From: Kriegella sp963975415
GTDB lineage: Bacteria > Bacteroidota > Bacteroidia > Flavobacteriales > Flavobacteriaceae
Direction of reading: 5' to 3'
DNA length: 64,000 bases
Assembly (NCBI RefSeq): GCF_963975415.1
Contig: NZ_CAXBGN010000002.1
Location: forward strand, 1 to 64,000
Shown here: in pieces, positions 19,535 to 27,317 of the stretch
How the letters are laid out: every line of letters begins with the position of its first letter
How positions within the stretch are numbered: the stretch's first letter is position 1
Position numbers and translations under genes: made by a program
The notes under the pieces: generated by a model
Told to the model about the DNA's origin: nothing
The model's database searches: none
The model's input: the letters and a program-made list of their open reading frames with translations, nothing else

Positions 19535-20032
19535 TTACTTTCTTTCAAAGACAAGTTCTCCGGCCGAATTGAAGTTTGGAACATCTAAATCCCCGGCATC
19601 CAAAGTCATTATATCGCCGTCGATTACAACGCTCACTTCGATTATATCTCCCTCACTGTCAGCAATCGTCAATAGACTGTTCTCAAAAGTATATGTTCCT
19701 GCATCGGAATCCTTTTCGGTAGGACATGGAACCAATTGACCTGTGGAAGAAGCGTTAAATTCAAGGTAGTTTACTGAATTCTCAGCCACCACACTCTGAT
19801 CATCATTAAAAGTAAATGCTATGATATAGCAATCATTACCAGTAAGTATATCCAGAATTTGCTTTCCAAATTTTGCATCATCGCCGGCCGTTTCATTATC
19901 GATTTTTAATTCCGTGGCCTGCCAAGTACCAACTATACTATTATCAACTTCCATAGTTTCATCTTCCTTATCAGACGAACAGGAAAATAAAAAAACACTA
20001 AAAACCATAAGCAGTATTGCACCGTACCTCAT
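19535..20032 (-). CDS. Lipocalin-like lipoprotein
   Basis: A 165-residue lipoprotein: signal MRYGAILLMVFSVFLFSC with lipobox cysteine at residue 18, then an acidic linker (SSDKEDETMEVDNS). The mature part begins IVGTWQATELKI and shows the beta-strand pattern of the lipocalin-like family common in Flavobacteriia (FTFNDDQSVV, GTYTFENSLLTI, MTLDAGD). The ligand is unknown. It is convergent with the small T9SS-tail protein and divergent from rplM. Confidence 0.75.
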   Translation of the reverse strand: MRYGAILLMVFSVFLFSCSSDKEDETMEVDNSIVGTWQATELKIDNETAGDDAKFGKQILDILTGNDCYIIAFTFNDDQSVVAENSVNYLEFNASSTGQLVPCPTEKDSDAGTYTFENSLLTIADSEGDIIEVSVVIDGDIMTLDAGDLDVPNFNSAGELVFERK

Positions 20033-20289
20033 AATACCTTAATTTCTAATTAAATATAAAAATGCAATATGCGCTGATTTTTTCATTTGACCAAAACAAT
20101 CTAACGTTTTCATCACAATACGAGGACATGAACCACAAAACCACGTGTACTTTTCGCACCAAAAACATGAAGACCAAGACCAAAATAGCTCCTTCTTTCA
20201 GCAACGCCGTACGATTCTGACAATATTGCCTCAAAAATCGATACAACCAAATACTTCGTAAAAAACTAAAAATAATCAAAAACAACCAT
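20033..20289. other. Intergenic region between lipoprotein gene and rplM
   Basis: No credible gene; a minus-strand open frame of about 90 codons lacks any recognisable feature. The region must carry the lipoprotein promoter. The rplM promoter lies at its right end. Confidence 0.5.
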
Positions 20290-20319
20290 TTGTAATTCAA
20301 CTTAATAGTTGTACATTTG
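20290..20319 (+). promoter_or_regulatory. Bacteroidota-type promoter for rplM-rpsI
   Basis: TTG at 20290-20292 and TACATTTG at 20312-20319 are separated by exactly 19 nt, matching the known Bacteroidota consensus TTG-N19-TAnnTTTG. The start codon of rplM is 47 bp downstream. Confidence 0.75.
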
Positions 20320-20366
20320 CAGCCCATTTATGGGGATTGAAGTATTAAACATTTAAAATAGCAGTA

Positions 20367-20822
20367 GTGGACACATTGAGTTATAAGACTGTTTCGGCCA
20401 ATAAGGCTACCGTTGACAAACAATGGTTGTTGGTTAATGCAGAAGGAGAAACTTTAGGCCGTATGGCCTCTAAAGTAGCAAAATTGCTTAGAGGAAAGCA
20501 TAAGCCAAATTTTACACCGCACGTTGATTGTGGCGATAATGTAGTTGTTATCAATGCAGAAAAAATCAATCTGTCCGGCAACAAGTGGGATGACAAAACT
20601 TACTTGAGATATACTGGCTATCCTGGCGGACAACGTTCGACCTCAGTCAAAGAAATGTTGGAAAAGAATCCGGGACGCATCGTCGAAAAAGCTATTAAAG
20701 GAATGTTGCCAAAAAATAAATTGGGAGCGGATCTCTTTAGAAACCTCAAAGTATACGCAGGTGCAGAGCACGACCAAACAGCCCAAAAGCCAACGGAAAT
20801 CAATTTAAAAGAATTCAAGTAA
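20367..20822 (+). CDS. rplM: 50S ribosomal protein L13
   Basis: A 151-residue L13. Signatures are WLLVNAEGETLGRMASKVAK, LRGKHKPNFTPHVDCGD, VVVINAEKI, RYTGYPGG and KGMLPKNKLG. Translation starts with GTG (20367); no better ATG precedes it in frame near the family N-terminus. The stop TAA overlaps the rpsI start by one base (TAATG), which favours translational coupling in the conserved rplM-rpsI operon. Confidence 0.97.
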   Translation: MDTLSYKTVSANKATVDKQWLLVNAEGETLGRMASKVAKLLRGKHKPNFTPHVDCGDNVVVINAEKINLSGNKWDDKTYLRYTGYPGGQRSTSVKEMLEKNPGRIVEKAIKGMLPKNKLGADLFRNLKVYAGAEHDQTAQKPTEINLKEFK

Positions 20823-21208
20823 TGGAGACCATTCATAAAATCGGCAGAAGAAAAACAGCCGTTGCCCGTGTTTATGTTTCACAAGGAAACGGAAGCATTA
20901 CGATAAACCAAAGAGACATCAATGATTACTTTCCAACTGCGACATTGCAGTATAAAGTAAAGCAACCTTTTTCCTTGACCAGTAACGAAGAAGCTTATGA
21001 TGTAAAGGTCAATGTTTATGGTGGAGGAATTACCGGTCAGGCTGAAGCCATTCGCCTTGCTTTATCAAGGGCAATGTGCGAAGTTGATGCCGAAAACAGG
21101 CTGGTACTTAAACCAGAAGGTCTTTTGACCCGTGACCCAAGAATGGTAGAACGTAAGAAATTCGGACAGAAAAAAGCCCGTAAAAAATTCCAGTTCTCAA
21201 AACGTTAG
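20822..21208 (+). CDS. rpsI: 30S ribosomal protein S9
   Basis: A 128-residue S9 with IGRRKTAVARVYVSQGNGSI, GGGITGQAEAIRLALSRA and the basic C-terminal tail GQKKARKKFQFSKR that reaches toward the P-site tRNA. It is coupled to rplM by a 1-nt overlap. A long structured spacer follows before rpsB. Confidence 0.97.
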   Translation: METIHKIGRRKTAVARVYVSQGNGSITINQRDINDYFPTATLQYKVKQPFSLTSNEEAYDVKVNVYGGGITGQAEAIRLALSRAMCEVDAENRLVLKPEGLLTRDPRMVERKKFGQKKARKKFQFSKR

Positions 21209-21331
21209 TATTTTTTGTGTCGAATCGTTTCGGCATATTACATATATATTGCTCAAATACTGAAATGAGTTCAGTATAAAACAAGTTCATTGAAAGTCCT
21301 TATCTCAAATAAGGGCAATTAAAAAAGCAAT

Positions 21332-21458
21332 CTCGATTTACATCGAGCAAGCTTCGGGAGACCACAGACATAACACTGGTTATGTTTGGGCACCGTTAGT
21401 TTAGCATCTAAATGCCGAAGGCTTCCGCGTTAAGCGGATACCACTTCGGCATTGCTAA
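21332..21458 (+). promoter_or_regulatory. Structured mRNA leader upstream of rpsB (candidate autoregulatory element)
   Basis: Three hairpins stand in the 279-bp rpsI-rpsB spacer: 21332-21337 with 21342-21347 (6 bp); 21368-21374 with 21379-21385 (7 bp, loop ACTG); and a long compound helix in which 21401-21405 pairs with 21454-21458, 21411-21420 with 21444-21453, and the inner 21424-21428 with 21434-21438. No T tract follows the last helix, so it is not a simple terminator. Ribosomal-protein leaders often bind the encoded protein; that S2 does so here is inference. Confidence 0.5.
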
Positions 21459-21487
21459 TTCAAAAGAACGTAAACTAAAATTAAATT

Positions 21488-22636
21488 ATGGCTACAAAAG
21501 TCGAAGTAAAACAATTATTGGAAGCAGGTGTGCATTTCGGCCACCTTACAAGAAAATGGAATCCTAACATGGCGCCCTACATCTACATGGAGCGTAACGG
21601 AATCCACGTTATCAATCTTTACAAAACAGTTGCTAAATTAGATGAGGCCAACGAAGCCCTCAAAAACATATCTGCATCTGGGCGAAAAATACTTTTTGTC
21701 GCCACTAAGAAACAAGCAAAAGACATCGTCGCCGAAAAAGTGGCCAATGTAAACATGCCTTACATCACGGAAAGATGGCCCGGTGGTATGTTGACCAACT
21801 TTGTAACGATTCGAAAAGCCGTGAAAAAAATGGCTTCTATCGATCGTATGAAAAAAGACGGAACCTTCAATACCCTGTCTAAAAAAGAACGGTTGCAGGT
21901 AGATCGCCTTAGATCAAAATTAGAAAAGAACCTTGGTTCCATTTCTGAGATGACCCGTTTGCCAGGTGCTTTGTTCATTGTCGATACAATGCGTGAGCAC
22001 ATTGCCGTCAAGGAGGCCCAGAAATTGAATATTCCAATTTTTGCCATGGTCGATACGAATTCAGACCCTAGAGATGTCGATTATGTAATTCCTTCAAATG
22101 ACGATGCTTCAAAATCAATTGACATTATCATGTCTGAAGTAACAAATGCAATTGCAGAAGGCCTAGCTGAAAGAAAGTCTGAAAAGCAATCTGATAACGA
22201 AGGAAAAGAAGCAGCACAGCCAAAAGCGAAGAAAAAGGCGGCTGCTCCAGTAGTTGAAGAAGCCCAACCTAAAGCAGAAGAGGCAACAAAAGAGGAGGCC
22301 AAAGTCGCTACCCCAGCCGAAAAGTCTCAGCCTAAAACGGAAGAAGCTCCGAAAGAGGAAGTTAAGTCCGAAGCCCAGGAACAGGCAGATGACCTTACCA
22401 AAGTTGAAGGTATTGGACCCAAAGCCGCAGAAGCGCTGGCGAAAAACAGCATTGATTCTTATGCTGCATTGGCAAAAGCAGAGCCTGAAAACATCAAAGA
22501 AATTTTGACCGAAGCAAGTTCAAGAATGGCTCACCTAGACCCTACTTCTTGGCCAAAACAAGCTGAAATGGCAGCCAATGGAAAATGGGACGAGCTTAAA
22601 GAGTGGCAAGACAATGTCAAGGGAGGCGTAGAATAA
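21488..22636 (+). CDS. rpsB: 30S ribosomal protein S2 with C-terminal HhH extension
   Basis: A 382-residue protein, well above the roughly 230-260 usual for S2. Residues 1 to about 230 are ordinary S2 (LLEAGVHFGHLTRKWNPNM, ATKKQAKDIV, ERWPGGMLTNF, RLPGALFIVDT, AMVDTNSDP). An Ala/Glu/Lys-rich linker (about 232-299) follows, then about 83 residues with a helix-hairpin-helix-like motif (LTKVEGIGPKAAEALAKN) and a Trp-rich end (DPTSWPKQAEMA, WDELKEWQDN). Similar EGIGPKAAE modules occur on other Bacteroidota ribosomal proteins, such as L21. It is followed by tsf, the classic rpsB-tsf order. Confidence 0.96.
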   Translation: MATKVEVKQLLEAGVHFGHLTRKWNPNMAPYIYMERNGIHVINLYKTVAKLDEANEALKNISASGRKILFVATKKQAKDIVAEKVANVNMPYITERWPGGMLTNFVTIRKAVKKMASIDRMKKDGTFNTLSKKERLQVDRLRSKLEKNLGSISEMTRLPGALFIVDTMREHIAVKEAQKLNIPIFAMVDTNSDPRDVDYVIPSNDDASKSIDIIMSEVTNAIAEGLAERKSEKQSDNEGKEAAQPKAKKKAAAPVVEEAQPKAEEATKEEAKVATPAEKSQPKTEEAPKEEVKSEAQEQADDLTKVEGIGPKAAEALAKNSIDSYAALAKAEPENIKEILTEASSRMAHLDPTSWPKQAEMAANGKWDELKEWQDNVKGGVE

Positions 22637-22714
22637 ACCCCCTGAAATTATCTTTGAATTAAAAATTAATTGATTGTCTTACATCAAAAATAAGACTTAA
22701 AAAAGCGAAATAAA

Positions 22715-23539
22715 ATGGCTAAAATTACCGCCGCAGAAGTAAATAAACTACGGAAAACCACTGGTGCCGGAATGATGGATTGTAAAAATGCATTAGTCGA
22801 GGCAGATGGAGATTTTGAAAACGCAATTGAAATTCTTCGTAAAAAAGGACAAAAAGTAGCTGCTAAAAGAGCTGATAGAGATTCTTCAGAAGGTGCAGCT
22901 ATTGCCAAAGTAAATTCTTCAAATACCGAAGGTGTTGCTATCTCCCTTAATTGTGAGACCGACTTCGTAGCTAAAAATGACAGTTTCGTTACTTTGGCTA
23001 ACGAATTGGCCGAATTGGCGCTAGGTTTTGACAACAAAGAAGCATTTTTGGCCGCTGATTTCAAAGGAATGAGCGTACAGGAAAAATTAACCGAGCAAAC
23101 TGGTGTTATTGGTGAGAAAATAGAAATCGCCAACTTTAGTAAGCTGAGTGCTCCCTTTATTGGATCATATATTCACGCAGGAAACAAAATTGCTACCTTG
23201 GTCGGACTTTCCGCTGCCGTCGATGGTGCTGAAGTTGCCGCTAAAGATGTAGCCATGCAAGCTGCCGCTATGAACCCCGTAGCATTGAATGAAGAAGGTG
23301 TCGATCAATCGGTTATTGACAAAGAAATTGAAATTGCGAAAGATCAATTACGTCAAGAAGGGAAACCAGAGGCCATGTTGGATAATATTTCCAAAGGAAA
23401 GCTAAAACGTTTTTTTAAAGACAATACTTTGGTAAACCAAGATTTTATTAAAGACAGTAAACAAAGTGTTGCTCAATATGTAAAATCGGTAGACTCTGAT
23501 TTAAAAGTAACAGGATTCAAAAGAGTTGCTTTAGGCTAA
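22715..23539 (+). CDS. tsf: Translation elongation factor Ts
   Basis: A 274-residue nucleotide-exchange factor for EF-Tu. The N-terminal UBA-like domain has ITAAEVNKLRKTTGAGMMDC and KNALVEADGDFENAIEILRK, and the core has SLNCETDFVAKND, the contact region with EF-Tu. The C-terminal GKLKRFFKDNTLVNQDFIKD completes the family. It lies 78 bp after rpsB and is closed by a strong terminator. Confidence 0.97.
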   Translation: MAKITAAEVNKLRKTTGAGMMDCKNALVEADGDFENAIEILRKKGQKVAAKRADRDSSEGAAIAKVNSSNTEGVAISLNCETDFVAKNDSFVTLANELAELALGFDNKEAFLAADFKGMSVQEKLTEQTGVIGEKIEIANFSKLSAPFIGSYIHAGNKIATLVGLSAAVDGAEVAAKDVAMQAAAMNPVALNEEGVDQSVIDKEIEIAKDQLRQEGKPEAMLDNISKGKLKRFFKDNTLVNQDFIKDSKQSVAQYVKSVDSDLKVTGFKRVALG

Positions 23540-23559
23540 CGATTACATAATTAAATTTT

Positions 23560-23599
23560 AAAGACCGCTCAACTAAATGGTTGAGCGGTCTTTTTTTTT
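23560..23599 (+). terminator. Terminator of the rpsB-tsf operon
   Basis: A 14-bp perfect stem (23560-23573 with 23580-23593), 6-nt loop, and a T run at 23591-23599. Confidence 0.88.
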
Positions 23600-23707
23600 A
23601 CCAACTCTTCTCTTACTTTAATTCCAAGGGCTCAACTTTTCTAATGGCCGCATTTATCGAAATCACTATTTTTTTCATGGTAATCCCGAATTGTCAAACC
23701 AACCCAC

Positions 23708-23747
23708 AAAAAAAGCACCGTTCAAATTCACGAACAGCGCTTTTTTT
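23708..23747 (-). terminator. Terminator downstream of the M61 peptidase gene
   Basis: A long stem (23708-23723 with 23732-23747, with mismatches) is bounded by A7 and T7, so it can work on both strands. It lies 16 bp after the M61 stop on the minus strand. Confidence 0.7.
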
Positions 23748-23763
23748 AAAGGAAATTATTTCC

Positions 23764-25635
23764 CTAGCCTTTTAACCAAGCTTCTTTTAACATTGATTGT
23801 CGCCCGCTAACGTTTTCTTCAGGAACAATGGCTTCCACGTTCAAACTAGGCACCCCCACTTTCTTAGACACTGCAATCTCTTCATCGCCGCGCTTTAATA
23901 TCACATTGATTTCGGTTTCGGGCGTCCAACCAAAACTTTGACCAATAATAGGCCGGATGGTTTCTAAATTAATCGCGGTTCCATTAATACTCTTAATAAT
24001 ATCACCGCCCTGCGCACCTAAGCCAGTGAGAAAACTATTTAATTCAATACCTCTTCTTATAAAAACGGCATTATCATTTGTCTGATCAACATCAATAAAA
24101 GGCATTTCACCATTCAAAAAATAACCAGACTGTAGTTTCTCTTTTGAAGTAGTCAATCCTACCTTGTTAAAATAAACATTATAGTCAATAGGGGTAGTTC
24201 CGATTACGTGTGTATCAAAAAATGTTCGCACCTCCGGATAGGTCATTTTCACAATCTCATCAATCAACTTGTCGTCATCAAAAGGGGTGTTATTGCCATA
24301 CTTCCCAGAAAGTTCTTTCATCAACCATAACACACCTCTTTCACCATTACTTAAGTCCCTAAGGGTAATATCAAGGGCCATGTTGATCAAGGCTCCCTTC
24401 TCATATACATTGGCATAGTTCTTTTCATACGGTTCTTGTAAAATATTCTTGCTCATCTCAGTAAAAGACATAGCGTCGTCATATGACTTGGCATTGCTTA
24501 TTTTATCCATGATACGCTGATAAAACTCGGCCTCATCGATTAAGCCCTGTTGAATCTGAAACAAATTGGCAAAATATTCAGTAGTTCCCTCATACATCCA
24601 TAAATGTTGCGACATTTTGGGATCATTAAAATCAAAATATTGAACCTCTTCCGAATGCACGTTCAGCGGGGTAACAATATGAAAAAATTCATGGGATACC
24701 ACATCGATCATGGCTTGCTCCAACCGCTCCTTGGTCATGGCCTCAGGCAGCACCACCACAGTTGACGTATGGTGCTCCAAGGCCCCAAAACCTGTAGCAT
24801 CGTCAGCTTCCATAGTACTTAAATACAACATTATGTTATATTTCTTAGTACCATCGATATCACCCAAAAAAGCTTTCTGCGCCGCCATCATTTTCTCCAT
24901 AGGACCCCTTAAGCTTTCGGCTGTATAAGTCCCGTTTGGTGAATACACACTCAAAGTTACCTTGATATCATTGATTGTAAAAGATTCGGTATTGGGCTTG
25001 GCATACAAAATCGGATTATCGATAACCTCAAAATAACGCTCTGCTAAAAATGTATCCGACGTAGCCTCGGCTTGACCACCCGGTTTTCTTGTCAATGACG
25101 TCGTTGCCACCAAATCAGCTGGCTTGTTGATTTTAAGCTCATAGGATATTTCCTGGAATCCGGAAAAATATCCTACAAAACCATGCAAATTCAACATGAA
25201 ATTCTCCCCTGCCAGAATATTAGTACCTGAAGGAGAAAATACGGGATTTGCAGTTTCTTCCTCAGTATCGTAAGTATCGTTCACATAGTAAACAACTTTA
25301 TCAAGTGTATTTCCTTTAGATATGCCCCATGTGTTCTCATCAATTTTAGTAACCGGCAACTCCTTCCCGTTATAATCCAAAGCTCTAAATTCCTCGATAT
25401 ATTTCCCATAGTTATCCGTACTATAAGTGCCAGGAACCGTTTTAGGAATATAAAACGAAACACGTTCCGTAGTAAATGCCCCAGGATCCACTTCAACCCT
25501 AACCTTGTCATCTTTAACATTAATCAAGTCAATAGCCACTGCGACAGGGACTTTATTGGCAGAAATCACCCCCTTTGTCGACCCACAACCATAAACCAAC
25601 ATTCCCACAAGGGATAACACCAGCAATCTCTTCAT
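23764..25635 (-). CDS. M61 (glycyl aminopeptidase-like) lipoprotein peptidase with PDZ domain
   Basis: A 623-residue lipoprotein when started at the ATG at 25635 (MKRLLVLSLVGMLVYGCGST, lipobox Cys17). The frame is open upstream to 25770, but that part would hide the signal peptide. The zinc site HEFFH is near residue 314, with the downstream Glu region WMYEGTTEYFAN. A C-terminal PDZ-like domain contains GLGAQGGDIIKSINGTAIN. Family M61 enzymes remove N-terminal residues, often glycine, from peptides. Being a lipoprotein, it probably faces the periplasm. Confidence 0.9.
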   Translation of the reverse strand: MKRLLVLSLVGMLVYGCGSTKGVISANKVPVAVAIDLINVKDDKVRVEVDPGAFTTERVSFYIPKTVPGTYSTDNYGKYIEEFRALDYNGKELPVTKIDENTWGISKGNTLDKVVYYVNDTYDTEEETANPVFSPSGTNILAGENFMLNLHGFVGYFSGFQEISYELKINKPADLVATTSLTRKPGGQAEATSDTFLAERYFEVIDNPILYAKPNTESFTINDIKVTLSVYSPNGTYTAESLRGPMEKMMAAQKAFLGDIDGTKKYNIMLYLSTMEADDATGFGALEHHTSTVVVLPEAMTKERLEQAMIDVVSHEFFHIVTPLNVHSEEVQYFDFNDPKMSQHLWMYEGTTEYFANLFQIQQGLIDEAEFYQRIMDKISNAKSYDDAMSFTEMSKNILQEPYEKNYANVYEKGALINMALDITLRDLSNGERGVLWLMKELSGKYGNNTPFDDDKLIDEIVKMTYPEVRTFFDTHVIGTTPIDYNVYFNKVGLTTSKEKLQSGYFLNGEMPFIDVDQTNDNAVFIRRGIELNSFLTGLGAQGGDIIKSINGTAINLETIRPIIGQSFGWTPETEINVILKRGDEEIAVSKKVGVPSLNVEAIVPEENVSGRQSMLKEAWLKG

Positions 25636-25786
25636 ATTTATACCTTTAAATTTAATATGTAGGAAACATCGTCCTTTTTTTAGTTTTGCAAGAATATAAA
25701 ATAAAATAAAACCAACACTTAACATTAGCAAATAATTAAGGTTCACATAAGGGTAAAACACAAGGTGCATCCTAATTTTTTTTGAT

Positions 25787-25794
25787 TATTTTTG
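25787..25794 (+). promoter_or_regulatory. Possible -7 element for pyrH
   Basis: TATTTTTG matches the TAnnTTTG box 19 bp before the pyrH start. The -33 position at 25765-25767 reads GTG rather than TTG, so this is only a partial match. Confidence 0.35.
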
Positions 25795-25813
25795 CCAGAA
25801 ACAAATACACTGC

Positions 25814-26521
25814 ATGCAATACAAAAGAATACTTTTGAAACTTAGCGGAGAAGCCCTAATGGGAGAAAAACAGTATGGTATTGACTCCAAAAGGTTGGCT
25901 GAATATGCCGAGGAAATCAAAGAGGTAGTTGAGAAGGGCATTGAGGTTGCTATTGTCATCGGGGGTGGCAATATTTTCAGAGGTCTAGCCGGAGCTGCCA
26001 CAGGAATGGACAGGGTGCAGGGTGATCATATGGGAATGCTTGCCACTGTCATCAATGGTCTAGCCCTACAAAGCGCTTTGGAAATCAAAGGGGTACAGAC
26101 CAGACTACAATCGGCCATAAAGATTAACGAAGTTGCCGAACCCTTTATTCGACGCCGAGCCATGAGACACCTCGAAAAAGGTCGGGTGGTTATTTTCGGT
26201 GGCGGAACGGGCAACCCTTATTTCACAACCGACTCAGCAGCAGTACTTCGGGCCATAGAGGTTGAGGCCGATGTTATCTTAAAAGGAACACGGGTAGATG
26301 GAATTTATACCTCTGACCCCGAAAAAGATAAAACTGCTACCAAGTTCGATTCCATTTCCTTCAACGAGGTTTTAAAAAAAGGTTTAAAGGTTATGGATAC
26401 CACCGCCTTCACCTTAAGTCAAGAAAACAATTTACCCATAGTTGTTTTCGATATGAACAAAAAAGGAAATTTGCTTAAACTTGTAGATGGCGAAAACATC
26501 GGCACAGTAGTGAATCTTTAA
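25814..26521 (+). CDS. pyrH: UMP kinase
   Basis: A 235-residue hexameric-type UMP kinase that phosphorylates UMP to UDP with ATP. It shows YKRILLKLSGEALMGE, AIVIGGGNIFRG, GDHMGMLATVINGLAL, FGGGTGNPYFTTDSAAVLRA and VDGIYTSDPEKD. It is followed 40 bp later by frr, the common pyrH-frr pairing. Confidence 0.97.
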   Translation: MQYKRILLKLSGEALMGEKQYGIDSKRLAEYAEEIKEVVEKGIEVAIVIGGGNIFRGLAGAATGMDRVQGDHMGMLATVINGLALQSALEIKGVQTRLQSAIKINEVAEPFIRRRAMRHLEKGRVVIFGGGTGNPYFTTDSAAVLRAIEVEADVILKGTRVDGIYTSDPEKDKTATKFDSISFNEVLKKGLKVMDTTAFTLSQENNLPIVVFDMNKKGNLLKLVDGENIGTVVNL

Positions 26522-26561
26522 TTGGTCCAATTTTTGTTAGTTTGGTTTTAAAATTCAAATT

Positions 26562-27116
26562 ATGAACGAAGAGATTACCTTTATATTAGACGCAACCAAA
26601 GAAGCTATGGACGCTGCCATAACCCATTTGGAAAAAGAATTTGTAAAAATACGTGCCGGAAAGGCTAGCCCAGCTATGCTATCTTCAGTATTCGTGGACT
26701 ATTATGGCTCACAAACACCTTTGTCGCAAGTTTCAAATATAAATACTCCCGATGGCCGTACTATTTCTGTACAACCGTGGGAAAAAAACTTGTTGCAGGA
26801 GATTGAAAAGGCAATCATGAACGCCAACCTAGGTTTCAACCCAATGAATAACGGCGACCTTATCATTATCAATGTACCACCACTTACCGAGGAGCGCAGA
26901 ATTCAATTGACAAAGCAGGCTAAAGCCGAGGCCGAACATGCAAAAGTCGGCGTTAGAAGTGCACGGCAAGATGCAAATAAAGAAATTCGTGAACTTGATG
27001 CCTCCGAAGATCTACAAAAAAATGCAGAAGTCGATGTACAAGAACTTACCGATAAATACATCAAAAAAATCGATACTTTCTTGGTTGCGAAAGAAGCAGA
27101 GATTATGAAAATTTAA
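26562..27116 (+). CDS. frr: Ribosome recycling factor
   Basis: A 184-residue RRF that splits post-termination ribosomes with EF-G. Features are the long helical bundle, AGKASPAMLSSVFVDYYGSQ, PLSQVSNINTPDGRTISVQP, NDGD-type turn as NNGDLIIINVPPLTEERR and the ending DKYIKKIDTFLVAKEAEIMK. It follows pyrH, probably in one operon. Confidence 0.97.
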   Translation: MNEEITFILDATKEAMDAAITHLEKEFVKIRAGKASPAMLSSVFVDYYGSQTPLSQVSNINTPDGRTISVQPWEKNLLQEIEKAIMNANLGFNPMNNGDLIIINVPPLTEERRIQLTKQAKAEAEHAKVGVRSARQDANKEIRELDASEDLQKNAEVDVQELTDKYIKKIDTFLVAKEAEIMKI

Positions 27117-27289
27117 TTTTGCCGCCGCTATAAAGCACCCACTAATTAGGCAGCGCTAATTAACACCACCATTAAAAAACAACCGTAAGGCGTTCCATGA
27201 ATAATTCACGAACTATTCGAGGTACTTCTTTCTTTTTAGAGCTTCTTTAATTCCATTCCGCATATTTAGGAACACACCCAATCATTTTC

Positions 27290-27297
27290 TACCTTTG
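27290..27297 (+). promoter_or_regulatory. Possible -7 element for the MMPL/RND transporter gene
   Basis: TACCTTTG fits TAnnTTTG 20 bp before the GTG start at 27318. No TTG stands at the expected -33 position. Confidence 0.35.
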
Positions 27298-27317
27298 CGC
27301 ACTGAAAAACGATCAGG

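Noticed and set aside
20046..20327. Minus-strand open frame of 93 codons before rplM
   Set aside because: It covers the rplM promoter, is rich in Phe/Tyr/Lys as expected from AT-rich DNA, and has no recognisable feature.
21401..21458. Long hairpin before rpsB as a Rho-independent terminator
   Set aside because: No T tract follows; the downstream bases are mixed (ATTCAAAAG).
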